From NCBI RefSeq assembly GCF_014773225.1, contig NZ_JACXAJ010000008.1, forward strand, positions 1 through 64,000: DNA of 64,000 nucleotides, written 5' to 3'. This document shows positions 34,068 through 42,563 of this stretch, piece by piece; position 1 is the stretch's first letter; each line of letters starts with the position of its first letter. This stretch comes from Pontibacter aquaedesilientis (GTDB lineage: Bacteria; Bacteroidota; Bacteroidia; Cytophagales; Hymenobacteraceae). Under the pieces are notes generated by a model that did not search any database, was not told where the DNA came from, and was given only the letters and a program-made list of their open reading frames with translations. Position numbers and translations under genes: made by a program.

Positions 34068-34466
34068 TCAGTTTTGTACGTCTGGGGTGATCCTGACTTT
34101 TAGCACGTTGTCTTTCAGCGAAACCACCTGCATGGTATAGCGCTGCTCCGGGTGGCCGTTGCCTTGAATATGCACCAGTACAGTATTCTTGTCCTTGTAC
34201 TCCCAAAGGCCAATTTGTTCCTCCAGTCCGTCGGCGGGCGCGATAACATACTGCTTGGCTACCCCTTCGCGCTCCAGAGCAAACCCGGTTCGGCCTCTGG
34301 AAGGCGGGAAATCATAGGAGTTGGGCCGGTATACCTGAATATCATCCTGATCTTCTTCGTACGAATGCAGCCAGGTTTGGCCAAGGAGCTCAGCCTCCGC
34401 CTTTTTCCGGCAGGTGTTGGACAAAAGCATCAGGCAAAGTATGCAGATAAACGAAGCGTATTTCAT
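34068..34466 (-). CDS. small lipoprotein, unknown
   Basis: A signal peptide with lipobox LLSNTC (Cys at residue 19) is followed by a small beta-rich domain of about 110 residues: LLGQTWLHSYEEDQDDIQVY, FPPSRGRTGFALEREG, EQIGLWEYKDKNTVLVHIQG and RYTMQVVSLKDNVLKVRI. The layout recalls lipocalin-like domains common in Bacteroidota lipoproteins, but I cannot assign it firmly. It lies upstream of the small membrane protein gene. Confidence 0.65.
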   Translation of the reverse strand: MKYASFICILCLMLLSNTCRKKAEAELLGQTWLHSYEEDQDDIQVYRPNSYDFPPSRGRTGFALEREGVAKQYVIAPADGLEEQIGLWEYKDKNTVLVHIQGNGHPEQRYTMQVVSLKDNVLKVRITPDVQN

Positions 34467-34593
34467 AAGTTATCTTTTACACCGGTTCTGGGTGGCTATT
34501 CTAAGGCTAAGATAGGTAATTCCAGCTTTATATAGAAACCTCAGAATATAAAACCCGTGGAATCCAGTGTGGCAATGGTTTGGAGGCTTTTTC

Positions 34594-34601
34594 TATCTTT
34601 G
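34594..34601 (+). promoter_or_regulatory. -7 box of the polX promoter
   Basis: TATCTTTG matches the TAnnTTTG consensus and lies 21 bp upstream of the TTG at 34622. It would sit inside the gene if translation began at the TTG at 34580, so it supports the 34622 start. Confidence 0.5.
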
Positions 34602-34621
34602 TGTTTAGACGAAACATAGCC

Positions 34622-36325
34622 TTGGAAAATAAGAAGATCATAAAGCTGTTTAAGCATGCGGCCGAGCTGATGGAGCTGCACGACGAGAATCCGTTTAAAG
34701 TGCGTTCTTACGTGAACGGGGCCGCAGCGCTGGAATTGGTGGAAGAGCCCTTGGCCTTGAAAAGCCAGGCCGAGCTGGAAGGTATAAGCGGTGTGGGCAA
34801 GAGTATAGCCGCCCGCATCATCGAGATAAACGAGACAGGCTCCTTTACAGAGCTGGACCAACTCCTATCCGTTACGCCGCCGGGCGTGGTGGAAATGCTG
34901 CGCATCAAGGGGATAGGTCCTAAAAAAGTACGCACGCTTTGGAAGGAGCTCGGAACAGAAACCGTGGAGGAACTGCTGGACGCCTGCGAGCAGGACAAAG
35001 TAAGCAAGCTCAAAGGCTTCGGGGCCAAAACGCAGGAGAACATCCGGCAGGCGCTGCTCTTCACGCAGCAGAACAGGGGCAAATTGCTTTATGCCGAGGC
35101 CGAACCCGCCGCCCAAGAACTGCTGGAACGAATGCAGAAAGTATTGTCGCATACCCAAATTGCGCTGGCCGGAGACGTGCGCCGCAGGCTGGAGATCGTG
35201 GAAAAACTGGAGCTGATTGTGGCGACGGATTCCGCAACCGATGCCGAAACTGCCCTGAACGAGCTGGACGTGCTGCAACAGGACGAAACCACATCCGGTC
35301 CTTTGGTATGGCGCGGCAAGCATACACTGAGCGGCTTGGCTACCGAGATCCGCTTTGCCAGTAAGGAGCGTTTTGCCAATGAGCTGTTTGTGCGGTCTGC
35401 CGCCGTAGCGCACCTTTCGCAGGTATTCGCCGCCGGCAAGACCATGCTGACCGTGGTGCGGGAGGGAAGCCATACCTCCGAAGAGGACATCTATGCCTCG
35501 GCAGGTATGGCCTATGTGGTGCCGGAACTGCGTGAAGGAACCAACGAGCTGCAACTGGCCATGGAGAACAAACTGCCCAAACTGCTTGAAATCACTGACC
35601 TGAAAGGCATACTGCACAACCACAGTACCTACTCCGACGGAGCGCATACCCTGGAGCAAATGGCGACTTACTGCCGTGATATGGGCTACCAATACCTGGG
35701 CATATCCGATCACTCCAAAACCGCTGCCTATGCCGGCGGACTGCGGGAAGGCGATGTGCTGCGCCAGCAAAAGGAAATTGACGAGCTGAACCAAAAACTG
35801 GCTCCTTTCAAGATATTCAAAGGGATAGAGTCTGATATTCTGGGCGATGGCTCCTTAGATTATGATGAGGACATTCTAGCTTCGTTTGACTTCATTGTAG
35901 CCTCTATTCACAGCAACCTGGGCATGGATGAGAAGAAGGCGACGGCCCGTTTGATCACGGCGATCGAGAATCCTTATACCACCATGCTGGGCCACCCGAC
36001 TGGCCGGTTGCTGTTGCGCCGAGAGGGCTACCCGATCGACCACAGAGCTGTGATCGATGCCTGCGCTGCCAACAACGTAATTATCGAGATTAACGCCAAC
36101 CCCTGGCGACTCGACCTGGACTGGCGCTGGGTGGCGTATGCGCTGGAGAAAGGCGTGATGCTCAGTATCAACCCAGATGCCCACCACACCAGCGGCTACG
36201 ACGACATGAAATATGGTGTGCTGGTTGGCCGAAAAGGAGGCCTTACCAAAGAGATGACCTTTAATGCGAAATCGGCGGAAGAGGTGGAGAAGTATTTCAG
36301 AGAGCGGAAGGAGAAGATCAAGTAA
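34622..36325 (+). CDS. polX: PolX-type protein: helix-hairpin-helix, degenerate polymerase, PHP
   Basis: From the TTG at 34622 the protein is 567 residues and begins ENKKIIKLFKHAAELMELHD, as in the family. Helix-hairpin-helix motifs (GISGVGKSIAARI, KGIGPKKVRTLW, GFGAKTQENI) precede the nucleotidyltransferase core. The core reads AGDVRRRLEIVEKLELIVAT where active PolX has GS.RR......D.D; both first aspartates are replaced (by Lys and Glu) and the third appears as Glu (LATEIRF). The C-terminal PHP domain is intact (HNHSTYSDGAHTL, DHSKTAAYAGG, GHPTGRLLLRR, NPDAHH) and should give 3'-5' exonuclease activity. It is followed 3 bp later by a GT9 gene. Confidence 0.92.
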   Translation: MENKKIIKLFKHAAELMELHDENPFKVRSYVNGAAALELVEEPLALKSQAELEGISGVGKSIAARIIEINETGSFTELDQLLSVTPPGVVEMLRIKGIGPKKVRTLWKELGTETVEELLDACEQDKVSKLKGFGAKTQENIRQALLFTQQNRGKLLYAEAEPAAQELLERMQKVLSHTQIALAGDVRRRLEIVEKLELIVATDSATDAETALNELDVLQQDETTSGPLVWRGKHTLSGLATEIRFASKERFANELFVRSAAVAHLSQVFAAGKTMLTVVREGSHTSEEDIYASAGMAYVVPELREGTNELQLAMENKLPKLLEITDLKGILHNHSTYSDGAHTLEQMATYCRDMGYQYLGISDHSKTAAYAGGLREGDVLRQQKEIDELNQKLAPFKIFKGIESDILGDGSLDYDEDILASFDFIVASIHSNLGMDEKKATARLITAIENPYTTMLGHPTGRLLLRREGYPIDHRAVIDACAANNVIIEINANPWRLDLDWRWVAYALEKGVMLSINPDAHHTSGYDDMKYGVLVGRKGGLTKEMTFNAKSAEEVEKYFRERKEKIK

Positions 36326-36328
36326 GGA

Positions 36329-37327
36329 ATGCCGAAAGTACTCATCCTCCGTTTTTCCTCTATTGGCGACATCGTGCTCACCACTCCTGTCATCCGTTGC
36401 ATCAAGCAGCAGGTGCCGGGGGCAGAGGTACATTACTGCACCAAGCAGGGCTTTAGAGGTATACTAGAGCATAACCCCTATGTGAACAAGGTGCACGTGT
36501 TGGGCGAGAGCCTGAGCGAACTGGTGCGGCAGCTGAAAGCGGAGAACTTCGACTACGTGGTAGATCTGCACAATAACCTGCGTACCCGCGTCATCAAAAC
36601 CCGACTCGGAAAACCATCCAAAAGTTTCAATAAGCTCAACTATGAAAAGTGGCTGATGGTAAACTTTAAGGTAAACCGGCTGCCGCATACCCACATCGTG
36701 GATCGTTACCTGGCAGCCGCCTCGGCGCTAGGTATACAGGACGATGGCAAGGGACTGGACTACTTTATACCTGCCCAGAACGAGGTGGAGCTTTATACTT
36801 TGCCCGAGCCGTTTCGGCAAGGCTACGTGGCCTTTGCCATCGGAGCGCAGCATTACACCAAACGACTGCCTACCGAGCGCATCATCGAACTGTGCGAAAA
36901 ACTGCAAAGCCAGATTATCCTCTTAGGCGGCAAGGAAGACATACCAGTAGGAGAAGAAGTAGCCACTTATTTCACACGATCAACGAACAACGATCAACGA
37001 ACAACGATCATCTACAACGCTTGCGGCAGGTATAGCCTCAACGGATCGGCATCGCTGGTGCGGCAGGCGGAGCTGGTCGTAAGTCACGACACGGGTCTGA
37101 TGCACATTGCGGCGGCTTTTCAGAAGGACATCATCAGCGTGTGGGGCAACACCATCCCGGAGTTTGGCATGTACCCTTTCCGCACCAGGTATAAGGTGCT
37201 GGAGGTAAACGGACTCAGCTGCCGCCCGTGCTCTAAAATAGGGTATAGCAAGTGCCCGAAAGGTCATTTTAAGTGCATGCGCGAAATTGATTTTAACGAA
37301 CTGACAAAGCTTGATTTCAGAACCTGA
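36329..37327 (+). CDS. glycosyltransferase family 9 with internal tandem repeat
   Basis: The 332-residue enzyme is a second GT9/heptosyltransferase: LILRFSSIGDIVLTTPVIRC, VVDLHNNLRTRVIKTRL, a donor block AIGAQHYTKRLPTERI, and VVSHDTGLMHIAAAF. The C-terminus has the Cys/His cluster CRPCSKIGYSKCPKGHFKC found also in the gene at 25590. A 14-nt unit (ACGATCAACGAACA) repeats 2.5 times inside the gene (36976-37010), coding the odd stretch TRSTNNDQRTTI; a change in copy number would shift the frame. Start 3 bp after polX implies a transcriptional unit. Confidence 0.9.
   Translation: MPKVLILRFSSIGDIVLTTPVIRCIKQQVPGAEVHYCTKQGFRGILEHNPYVNKVHVLGESLSELVRQLKAENFDYVVDLHNNLRTRVIKTRLGKPSKSFNKLNYEKWLMVNFKVNRLPHTHIVDRYLAAASALGIQDDGKGLDYFIPAQNEVELYTLPEPFRQGYVAFAIGAQHYTKRLPTERIIELCEKLQSQIILLGGKEDIPVGEEVATYFTRSTNNDQRTTIIYNACGRYSLNGSASLVRQAELVVSHDTGLMHIAAAFQKDIISVWGNTIPEFGMYPFRTRYKVLEVNGLSCRPCSKIGYSKCPKGHFKCMREIDFNELTKLDFRT
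36976..37010 (+). repeat. 14-nt tandem repeat within the GT9 gene
   Basis: ACGATCAACGAACA occurs at 36976-36989 and 36990-37003, followed by a partial ACGATCA (37004-37010). The unit length is not a multiple of three, so slippage by one unit would change the reading frame. Confidence 0.9.
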
Positions 37328-37354
37328 TTTCATTTCGTCTTTAAACAAAAGGAA

Positions 37355-37393
37355 CGCCCGCGCAGGTATGGACTTGCGCGGGCGATATTTTTT
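37355..37393 (+). terminator. terminator after the polX-GT9 unit
   Basis: CGCCCGCGCA (37355-37364) pairs perfectly with TGCGCGGGCG (37375-37384), followed by ATATTTTTT. The loop carries one GGTAT word. Confidence 0.88.
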
Positions 37394-37422
37394 AAGGTAT
37401 AGCTATACCTTGCATTGGCGGT

Positions 37423-38370
37423 TTACTGCAGCGGTTTCACGGTATAGCCAGCTTTCTGCAGCAGCTGGAGCAAACCGTTCTCGCCGGGTAGGTGCAGCGC
37501 GCCCACTGCAATGAAAGTGGATTGAGCCTTCATGATGGCGGGGAGTTTGGTCATCCAGGCCTTGTTGCGGTCGTCCACCATATAGGCCATGTCGCCACCT
37601 CCTGTAAGCTCATTGTATTCTTCCGAGATGGTCCACATACCTGCCAGGTCCTTATCGAAGTACAGTTGCGTGAGGCGCTCGGATATTTGCTCAGCCGGCT
37701 CCTTGTGCTTCACATACGCTACCAGGTGCTCTGCCTGTTTCTCGACTGTATGGTGGTCATAAAGTAGGTCAAACTGCTGCTCCATGGTTTCGAGCCTGTG
37801 GATCTTCTTACCGTCCTTATGGCCAGAGTTGGCAAAATAAACGTCGAGCGGCTGGCCTTTGTATTGCTTCAGCACCTCCATGTTCTGATACTGCGACATG
37901 GAAAGCATCAGGAGAATTGTCATGGGTTTCATCTGGTCTGCCATGGCCAGGTCAAAGCCAAAAGACTGCTTCACCTCGTTACTGACCAGGGCAAAATCTT
38001 CTTTACTCAGCAAGGCAGAAAGCTTATTATCCGGCATCACCATTTTAGCGCCCAGCTGCATCATTTTGGCCGAATCAATTTCCGTTTCCACTACCACTGC
38101 GCGGGCTTTTGTGAAGTGTTCCAATACTTCCGGCTCTGAGTTCAGGTAGCTTTGGTTTAGCAGGTGGAAGGTGCCGTACAGGTAGGAGGGCGCTTTCAGG
38201 TCCTTGCCGCTGATCTCCCAAAGCAGCGATTTGGCTAAAACTGTTGGATGGCTTTTGGCAGTCGCCTGCGCCGGTTTCGTCTTTACTTTTTGTGCCTCGC
38301 CCGCTACGGGGATCAGCAACAGGACAAACAAAAAGAGGTACAGGAGAGAAAGCTTGTTTTCGTGTTTCAT
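37423..38370 (-). CDS. TraB/GumN family exported protein
   Basis: The 315-residue protein has a signal peptide (LLYLFLFVLLLIPVAGEA) and the TraB/GumN domain: the first motif SYLYGTFHLLNQSYLNSEPE near residue 62, AVVVETEID, and the C-terminal AVGALHLPGENGLLQLLQ with the conserved GALH and PGE. The family includes Tiki-like metal-dependent proteases and GumN from xanthan clusters, so a hydrolase of the periplasm is likely, but the substrate is unknown. It converges on the polX-GT9 unit over the terminator at 37355-37393. Confidence 0.9.
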   Translation of the reverse strand: MKHENKLSLLYLFLFVLLLIPVAGEAQKVKTKPAQATAKSHPTVLAKSLLWEISGKDLKAPSYLYGTFHLLNQSYLNSEPEVLEHFTKARAVVVETEIDSAKMMQLGAKMVMPDNKLSALLSKEDFALVSNEVKQSFGFDLAMADQMKPMTILLMLSMSQYQNMEVLKQYKGQPLDVYFANSGHKDGKKIHRLETMEQQFDLLYDHHTVEKQAEHLVAYVKHKEPAEQISERLTQLYFDKDLAGMWTISEEYNELTGGGDMAYMVDDRNKAWMTKLPAIMKAQSTFIAVGALHLPGENGLLQLLQKAGYTVKPLQ

Positions 38371-38499
38371 GATGTCAACTTAAAGAGAGTTGGATCGAAT
38401 CAGGAGCTAAGATTTGCTATTTCAAGCGATTAGTATGAATTTGAAACTGAATATGGCGGAGGTCGCATATTCTTGGTAATAATCAGAAATACAATTGAG

Positions 38500-38910
38500 A
38501 TGTCCAAAAAGAATTTGACCTGGCAAGCTGCCGACGAACAGTTGCTGGAGGCACTGTTGCTGGCGACAGGCGGCGAAGGTGGTGCCTCTCTGCAGGATGT
38601 GTTGCTCATGGGCGACGCACTGGATGGCACTGTGCTAACGCTGCAGGAAATAGAACAGGCGCTGGAGAAACTGGTGTCGGTGGGTTTTGTCCTGATCCAG
38701 AAGAACAAGCTGTCTTTATCGGAAAGTTTTCTGAAAGCCTACGAGGCTATCACCTTAATCTCAGGTGCCGAGGAGTTGCAGAAACCCTTGCAGAAACTAC
38801 TGGAGCAGCAGGAGATAAGCGAAGAAGGTATAGCGAGGGCAAAAACTGAAACGCTGAAGAAATTCAAACTCAAAGCCTACTACCAGCAATACCTGGAGCA
38901 GTTTGGTTGA
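38500..38910 (+). CDS. hypothetical protein, 136 aa
   Basis: ATG at 38500 gives a helical, acidic 136-residue protein: WQAADEQLLEALLLATGGEG, then LQEIEQALEKLVSVGFVLIQ, SESFLKAYEAITLISGAEEL and a basic C-terminus (KKFKLKAYYQQYLEQFG). The pattern HxxEALxxLxxxGFV resembles a winged-helix regulator core (repeat helices with a hydrophobic wing FVLIQKNKLSLS), but I cannot assign a family. It is flanked on the right by a pair of inverted repeats and a terminator. Confidence 0.6.
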   Translation: MSKKNLTWQAADEQLLEALLLATGGEGGASLQDVLLMGDALDGTVLTLQEIEQALEKLVSVGFVLIQKNKLSLSESFLKAYEAITLISGAEELQKPLQKLLEQQEISEEGIARAKTETLKKFKLKAYYQQYLEQFG

Positions 38911-38930
38911 TTTTAAATTTGAAGATGTGG

Positions 38931-39110
38931 AGATTTGAAAATTTGGAGATGAAAAAATGTATGAATCTTCAAATTCGACCTTTAACTAAAGTTGCAAGGG
39001 GCTAAGGTATGGATCCAATAAAAAGAGCCGCTGAAATCACTCAGCGGCTCTTCTGTTTTATCAGGTATAGAGACATCTTCAAATCTCCACATCTCCAAAT
39101 TTTCAAATCT
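38931..39110. repeat. 21-bp inverted repeats around the serS terminator
   Basis: A 21-bp word (positions 38931-38951, GAAAATTTGGAGATG at its right end) recurs as its exact reverse complement at 39090-39110, ending at the serS stop codon. Related words (GATGTGGAGATTTGAA) overlap each copy. The terminator lies between them. Such AT-rich ATTTGAAAATTTGGAGA repeats occur as intergenic families in Bacteroidota. Confidence 0.75.
39024..39051. terminator. two-way terminator between hypothetical gene and serS
   Basis: AGAGCCGCTGA (39024-39034) pairs perfectly with TCAGCGGCTCT (39041-39051). A4 precedes and a T-rich stretch follows, so both strands can be terminated. Confidence 0.85.
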
Positions 39111-40384
39111 TAAGAAATCTTCTCAAAACCCAGGTATGGGTGCAGCACCTTCGGCATGTTGATGCCATCTGGCGTTTGGTTGTTCTCGAGTATAGCGGCT
39201 ACGATGCGTGGCAGGGCCAGGGCGCTGCCGTTCAGGGTATGCAGCAGCTGTGTTTTACCCGACTCGGTTTTGTAACGCAGCTTCAGACGATTGGCCTGAT
39301 AGGTTTCAAAGTTGGATGCAGAGCTTACCTCCAGCCAGCGGCCCTGTGCAGTAGAATATACCTCCATGTCGTAAGTCAGGGCAGAGGTGAAGCTCATGTC
39401 GCCGCCGCACAAGCGCAGCACACGGTATGGCAGTTCCAGCTTCTGCAGCAAGCCTTGGATGTAGCTGCTCATTTGTTCCAGTGCTTCGTAAGATTTCTCT
39501 GGCAAGGTAATCTGCACGATCTCCACCTTATCGAACTGGTGAAGGCGGTTTAGGCCCCGCACATCAGCACCCCACGAACCTGCCTCTCTTCTAAAACACG
39601 GCGTATGGCCCGCGTTCTTGATCGGCAATTGTTCCACCGGCACGATTACGTCACGGTAAATGTTGGTGATCGGCACTTCGGCTGTCGGGATCAGGTATAG
39701 GTTGTCTTCTGTGGCATGGTACATCTGCCCGTCCTTGTCAGGCAGCTGACCGGTGCCGTAGCCAGAGGCCTCGTTTACCAAAATCGGTGGCTGCACTTCC
39801 ATATAACCGGCTTTGATGGCCTCGTCGAGGAAGAAGTTGATTAGGGCGCGCTGCAGTCGAGCGCCCTGCTTCTTATACACCGGGAAACCAGCGCCTGAGA
39901 TTTTATTGCCCAGCTCGAAGTCGATGATGTCGTATTTTTGTATAAGCTCCCAGTGCGGTTGCGCTCCTTCGTGCAAAGTTGGGATTTCACCGTGTTGGAG
40001 AACTACTTCGTTGTCTTCTGCTGTTCTACCTTCAGGAACACTCGTGTGCGGAAGGTTAGGCAGTTTGTATAATGCCTGCTGTATTTGCTCCTCGATAGCA
40101 GATAGCTGGTCAGCCAGCGATTTGGTCTGCTGCTTCAACTCTGATGTCTCTGCTTTATAGGCTTCTGCCTTTTCGCGGTCGCCGCTTTTCATCAGTATAC
40201 CGATCTCTTTGGAGATCGTGTTGGCCCGGGCCTGTAATTCGTCGTGGGTGCTTTGCACCTGCCGGCGCTGCTGGTCCAGCTCCACCAGTGCAGCAACTTC
40301 TTGCGCTGCGTTTTTGTAGTTTTTCTTGTTCAGCCCAGCCACTACCAGGTCTGTCTGCTCTCTTAAAACGTTTAGCTGTAACAT
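39110..40384 (-). CDS. serS: seryl-tRNA synthetase
   Basis: At 424 residues it is full length. The N-terminal coiled-coil arm (residues 27-105) is rich in Gln, Lys and Glu; class II motifs follow: motif 2 FRREAGSWGADVRGLNRLHQ (near 263) and motif 3 LNGSALALPRIVAAILE (near 385), with TAEVPITN for the serine and ATP site. It charges tRNA-Ser with serine. It is a single gene with a candidate TATTTTTG box 23 bp upstream and the two-way terminator downstream. Confidence 0.97.
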   Translation of the reverse strand: MLQLNVLREQTDLVVAGLNKKNYKNAAQEVAALVELDQQRRQVQSTHDELQARANTISKEIGILMKSGDREKAEAYKAETSELKQQTKSLADQLSAIEEQIQQALYKLPNLPHTSVPEGRTAEDNEVVLQHGEIPTLHEGAQPHWELIQKYDIIDFELGNKISGAGFPVYKKQGARLQRALINFFLDEAIKAGYMEVQPPILVNEASGYGTGQLPDKDGQMYHATEDNLYLIPTAEVPITNIYRDVIVPVEQLPIKNAGHTPCFRREAGSWGADVRGLNRLHQFDKVEIVQITLPEKSYEALEQMSSYIQGLLQKLELPYRVLRLCGGDMSFTSALTYDMEVYSTAQGRWLEVSSASNFETYQANRLKLRYKTESGKTQLLHTLNGSALALPRIVAAILENNQTPDGINMPKVLHPYLGFEKIS

Positions 40385-40406
40385 AGTTTGGTGTTATGTA
40401 GAGGTG

Positions 40407-40414
40407 CAAAAATA
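40407..40414 (-). promoter_or_regulatory. -7 box of the serS promoter
   Basis: The minus strand reads TATTTTTG, a match to TAnnTTTG, 22 bp upstream of the ATG. The 281-bp region to rho also holds TAATATTTG on the plus strand and repeated ATTGCAAT-like words, but no second exact promoter box. Confidence 0.4.
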
Positions 40415-40665
40415 TACTTTTTTAGGTAGTAAGCGGCATTTACGAAATCTTTTAAAGAAATTCTGAAACATTTTCAACAAAAACACCGCTAATATTTGTT
40501 AATTAATAAGCATTGCAATAACATTGCAGTGCAATTTAAGGACGGCCCTTTCCTGAGCCTCACAAACTCTATCGCAACCTATTCTTTTTCCTAATAAAAC
40601 AGATGCTCTCGCTGCGTTCGCACACTGCGCGCCTGGCAGGTTAATTAAACTACCATATCATATTT

Positions 40666-42474
40666 ATGTACAATATTGAAGAATTGAAAGATCGGCTTCT
40701 TTCAGAACTCAAGGAAATTGCAGAAGACCTGGGTGTTAAGAATTTCAAGAAATTGAGCAAACAGGATCTTGTCTACAAAATACTTGACCAGCAAGCCATT
40801 ACCCCTCCCGACAAATTGCCGAAAAAAGTAAAATCCTCTCCTCGTCCAGCCGCCACCGGCGAATCAGCAGCTACTGAAAACACAATTACTGTTGTAGAAG
40901 AGCAAGAACCAGCAGTTGCACCAGTTGCAGCTGAAAAGAAACCAACTCGAGAAAGCGTAGCCCGCCAAGAAACTACAGCACCAACACTGGTGCAGCAACC
41001 AACTCCGGCGAAAGACCACGGTCCGCAAACCATGCAGCGTGAACGTACGCAGCAGCCCCGCCGCGACAATCGCAGTGAAGGCGGTGCACGTGAGCAGCGA
41101 AATGAACAGCGCACTGAGCGCACAGAGGCTCGTCCGGAACGCGTAGAACGTACAGAAAGGGTAGAACGCACCGAAAGAGCGGAGCAGCAACGCCCGGATC
41201 GCAGCGAGCGCAACGAGAACCGCCCTGAGCCAAGAGAGCAGCGTGCAGAAGTGGGCAACAGAAGCGACAGCCGCAGCGAGCAGAACCGCGGTGGTGACAA
41301 TTTCCAGCGTCGCGGACAGCAGCCGCAAGCCGCTGCCAGCAGCAATAACTTTAGAGAATTTGACGGAATAATCCTAAATGAAGGGGTGTTGGAACTGATG
41401 CAGGACGGCTATGGCTTCCTCCGTTCCACGCACTACAACTATTTAGCTTCTCCGGATGATATATATGTGTCGCCGTCGCAGATCAAATTGTTCGGTCTGA
41501 AAACAGGGGACACCGTAAAAGGCCAGATTCGTCCGCCGAAAGAAGGCGAGAAGTATTTTGCCCTTTTGAAAGTAGAAACCGTGAACGGACGCACGACAGA
41601 AGAAATCCGTGACCGTATTCCTTTCCAGCACCTCACGCCGCTTTTCCCGGAAGAGCGCCTGAAGTTAACAACCAAGCCAAGCCAGCTTTCAACTCGTATC
41701 CTAGACCTGTTTGCCCCAATCGGTAAAGGCCAGCGTGGTATGATTGTAGCGCAGCCAAAAACAGGTAAGACTGTGTTGTTGAAGGAAATCGCCAATGCGA
41801 TCTCTGAAAATCACCCGGAAGTATACTTGATGATCCTGCTGATCGACGAACGTCCGGAAGAAGTAACCGACATGGCCCGCAGCGTGAGAGCGGAGGTGAT
41901 CGCCTCTACGTTTGACGAGACAGCCGACCGCCATGTGAAAGTATCCAGCATTGTGTTGGACAAAGCCAAGCGTATGGTGGAGTGCGGACACGATGTGGTG
42001 ATCCTGCTGGACTCGATCACACGTCTGGCCCGTGCCTATAACACCGTGGTGCCTTCTTCTGGCAAGATTCTATCGGGTGGTGTGGACGCCAACGCGCTGC
42101 ACAAGCCGAAGCGCTTCTTCGGTGCTGCCCGTAACGTGGAGAACGGTGGTTCCCTGACCATCATCGCCACGGCCCTGATCGACACGGGTTCTAAGATGGA
42201 CGAGGTAATCTTCGAAGAATTTAAAGGTACCGGTAACATGGAACTGCAACTGGACCGCAAACTGGCCAACCGCAGAATTTACCCTGCTATCGACGTACCA
42301 GCTTCTGGTACCCGTCGCGAGGACCTGCTCATGGACAGAGACGAATTGAACCGTATCTGGATTCTGCGCAAGTTTATGTCCGACATGAACTCTGTGGAAG
42401 CCATGGAATTCCTGAAGGACAGAATGGTAGGAACGAAGAGCAACGAAGAGTTCCTGATTTCGATGAACAGCTAA
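40666..42474 (+). CDS. rho: transcription termination factor Rho with disordered insert
   Basis: The 602-residue Rho has the N-terminal Rho-N helical domain (residues 1-50, [20 protein letters not shown]), then an unusual disordered segment (about 60-225) rich in Arg, Glu, Gln and Asn ([18 protein letters not shown]), then the RNA-binding cold-shock domain ([20 protein letters not shown]) and the hexameric ATPase core with Walker [11 protein letters not shown] and Walker [15 protein letters not shown]. Bacteroidota Rho proteins with such inserts can form condensates and regulate in stress. A terminator follows. Confidence 0.97.
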   Translation: MYNIEELKDRLLSELKEIAEDLGVKNFKKLSKQDLVYKILDQQAITPPDKLPKKVKSSPRPAATGESAATENTITVVEEQEPAVAPVAAEKKPTRESVARQETTAPTLVQQPTPAKDHGPQTMQRERTQQPRRDNRSEGGAREQRNEQRTERTEARPERVERTERVERTERAEQQRPDRSERNENRPEPREQRAEVGNRSDSRSEQNRGGDNFQRRGQQPQAAASSNNFREFDGIILNEGVLELMQDGYGFLRSTHYNYLASPDDIYVSPSQIKLFGLKTGDTVKGQIRPPKEGEKYFALLKVETVNGRTTEEIRDRIPFQHLTPLFPEERLKLTTKPSQLSTRILDLFAPIGKGQRGMIVAQPKTGKTVLLKEIANAISENHPEVYLMILLIDERPEEVTDMARSVRAEVIASTFDETADRHVKVSSIVLDKAKRMVECGHDVVILLDSITRLARAYNTVVPSSGKILSGGVDANALHKPKRFFGAARNVENGGSLTIIATALIDTGSKMDEVIFEEFKGTGNMELQLDRKLANRRIYPAIDVPASGTRREDLLMDRDELNRIWILRKFMSDMNSVEAMEFLKDRMVGTKSNEEFLISMNS

Positions 42475-42503
42475 GGTTATACCTGGCTCTATATAAAGAC
42501 CGG

Positions 42504-42540
42504 CCCCATTGCTGCAAAGCAAAGGGGGCGCTTTTTTTTT
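42504..42540 (+). terminator. rho gene terminator
   Basis: GCCCC plus ATTGCT pairs with AGCAAA plus GGGGGC (one A-A mismatch) around GCAA, followed by a run of nine T. Confidence 0.8.
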
Positions 42541-42563
42541 ATTTGAACTGATTGAGCGAAATA

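Noticed and set aside
34865-35794. Minus-strand open frame of 309 codons within polX
   Set aside because: Antisense to the identified helix-hairpin-helix and PHP motifs.
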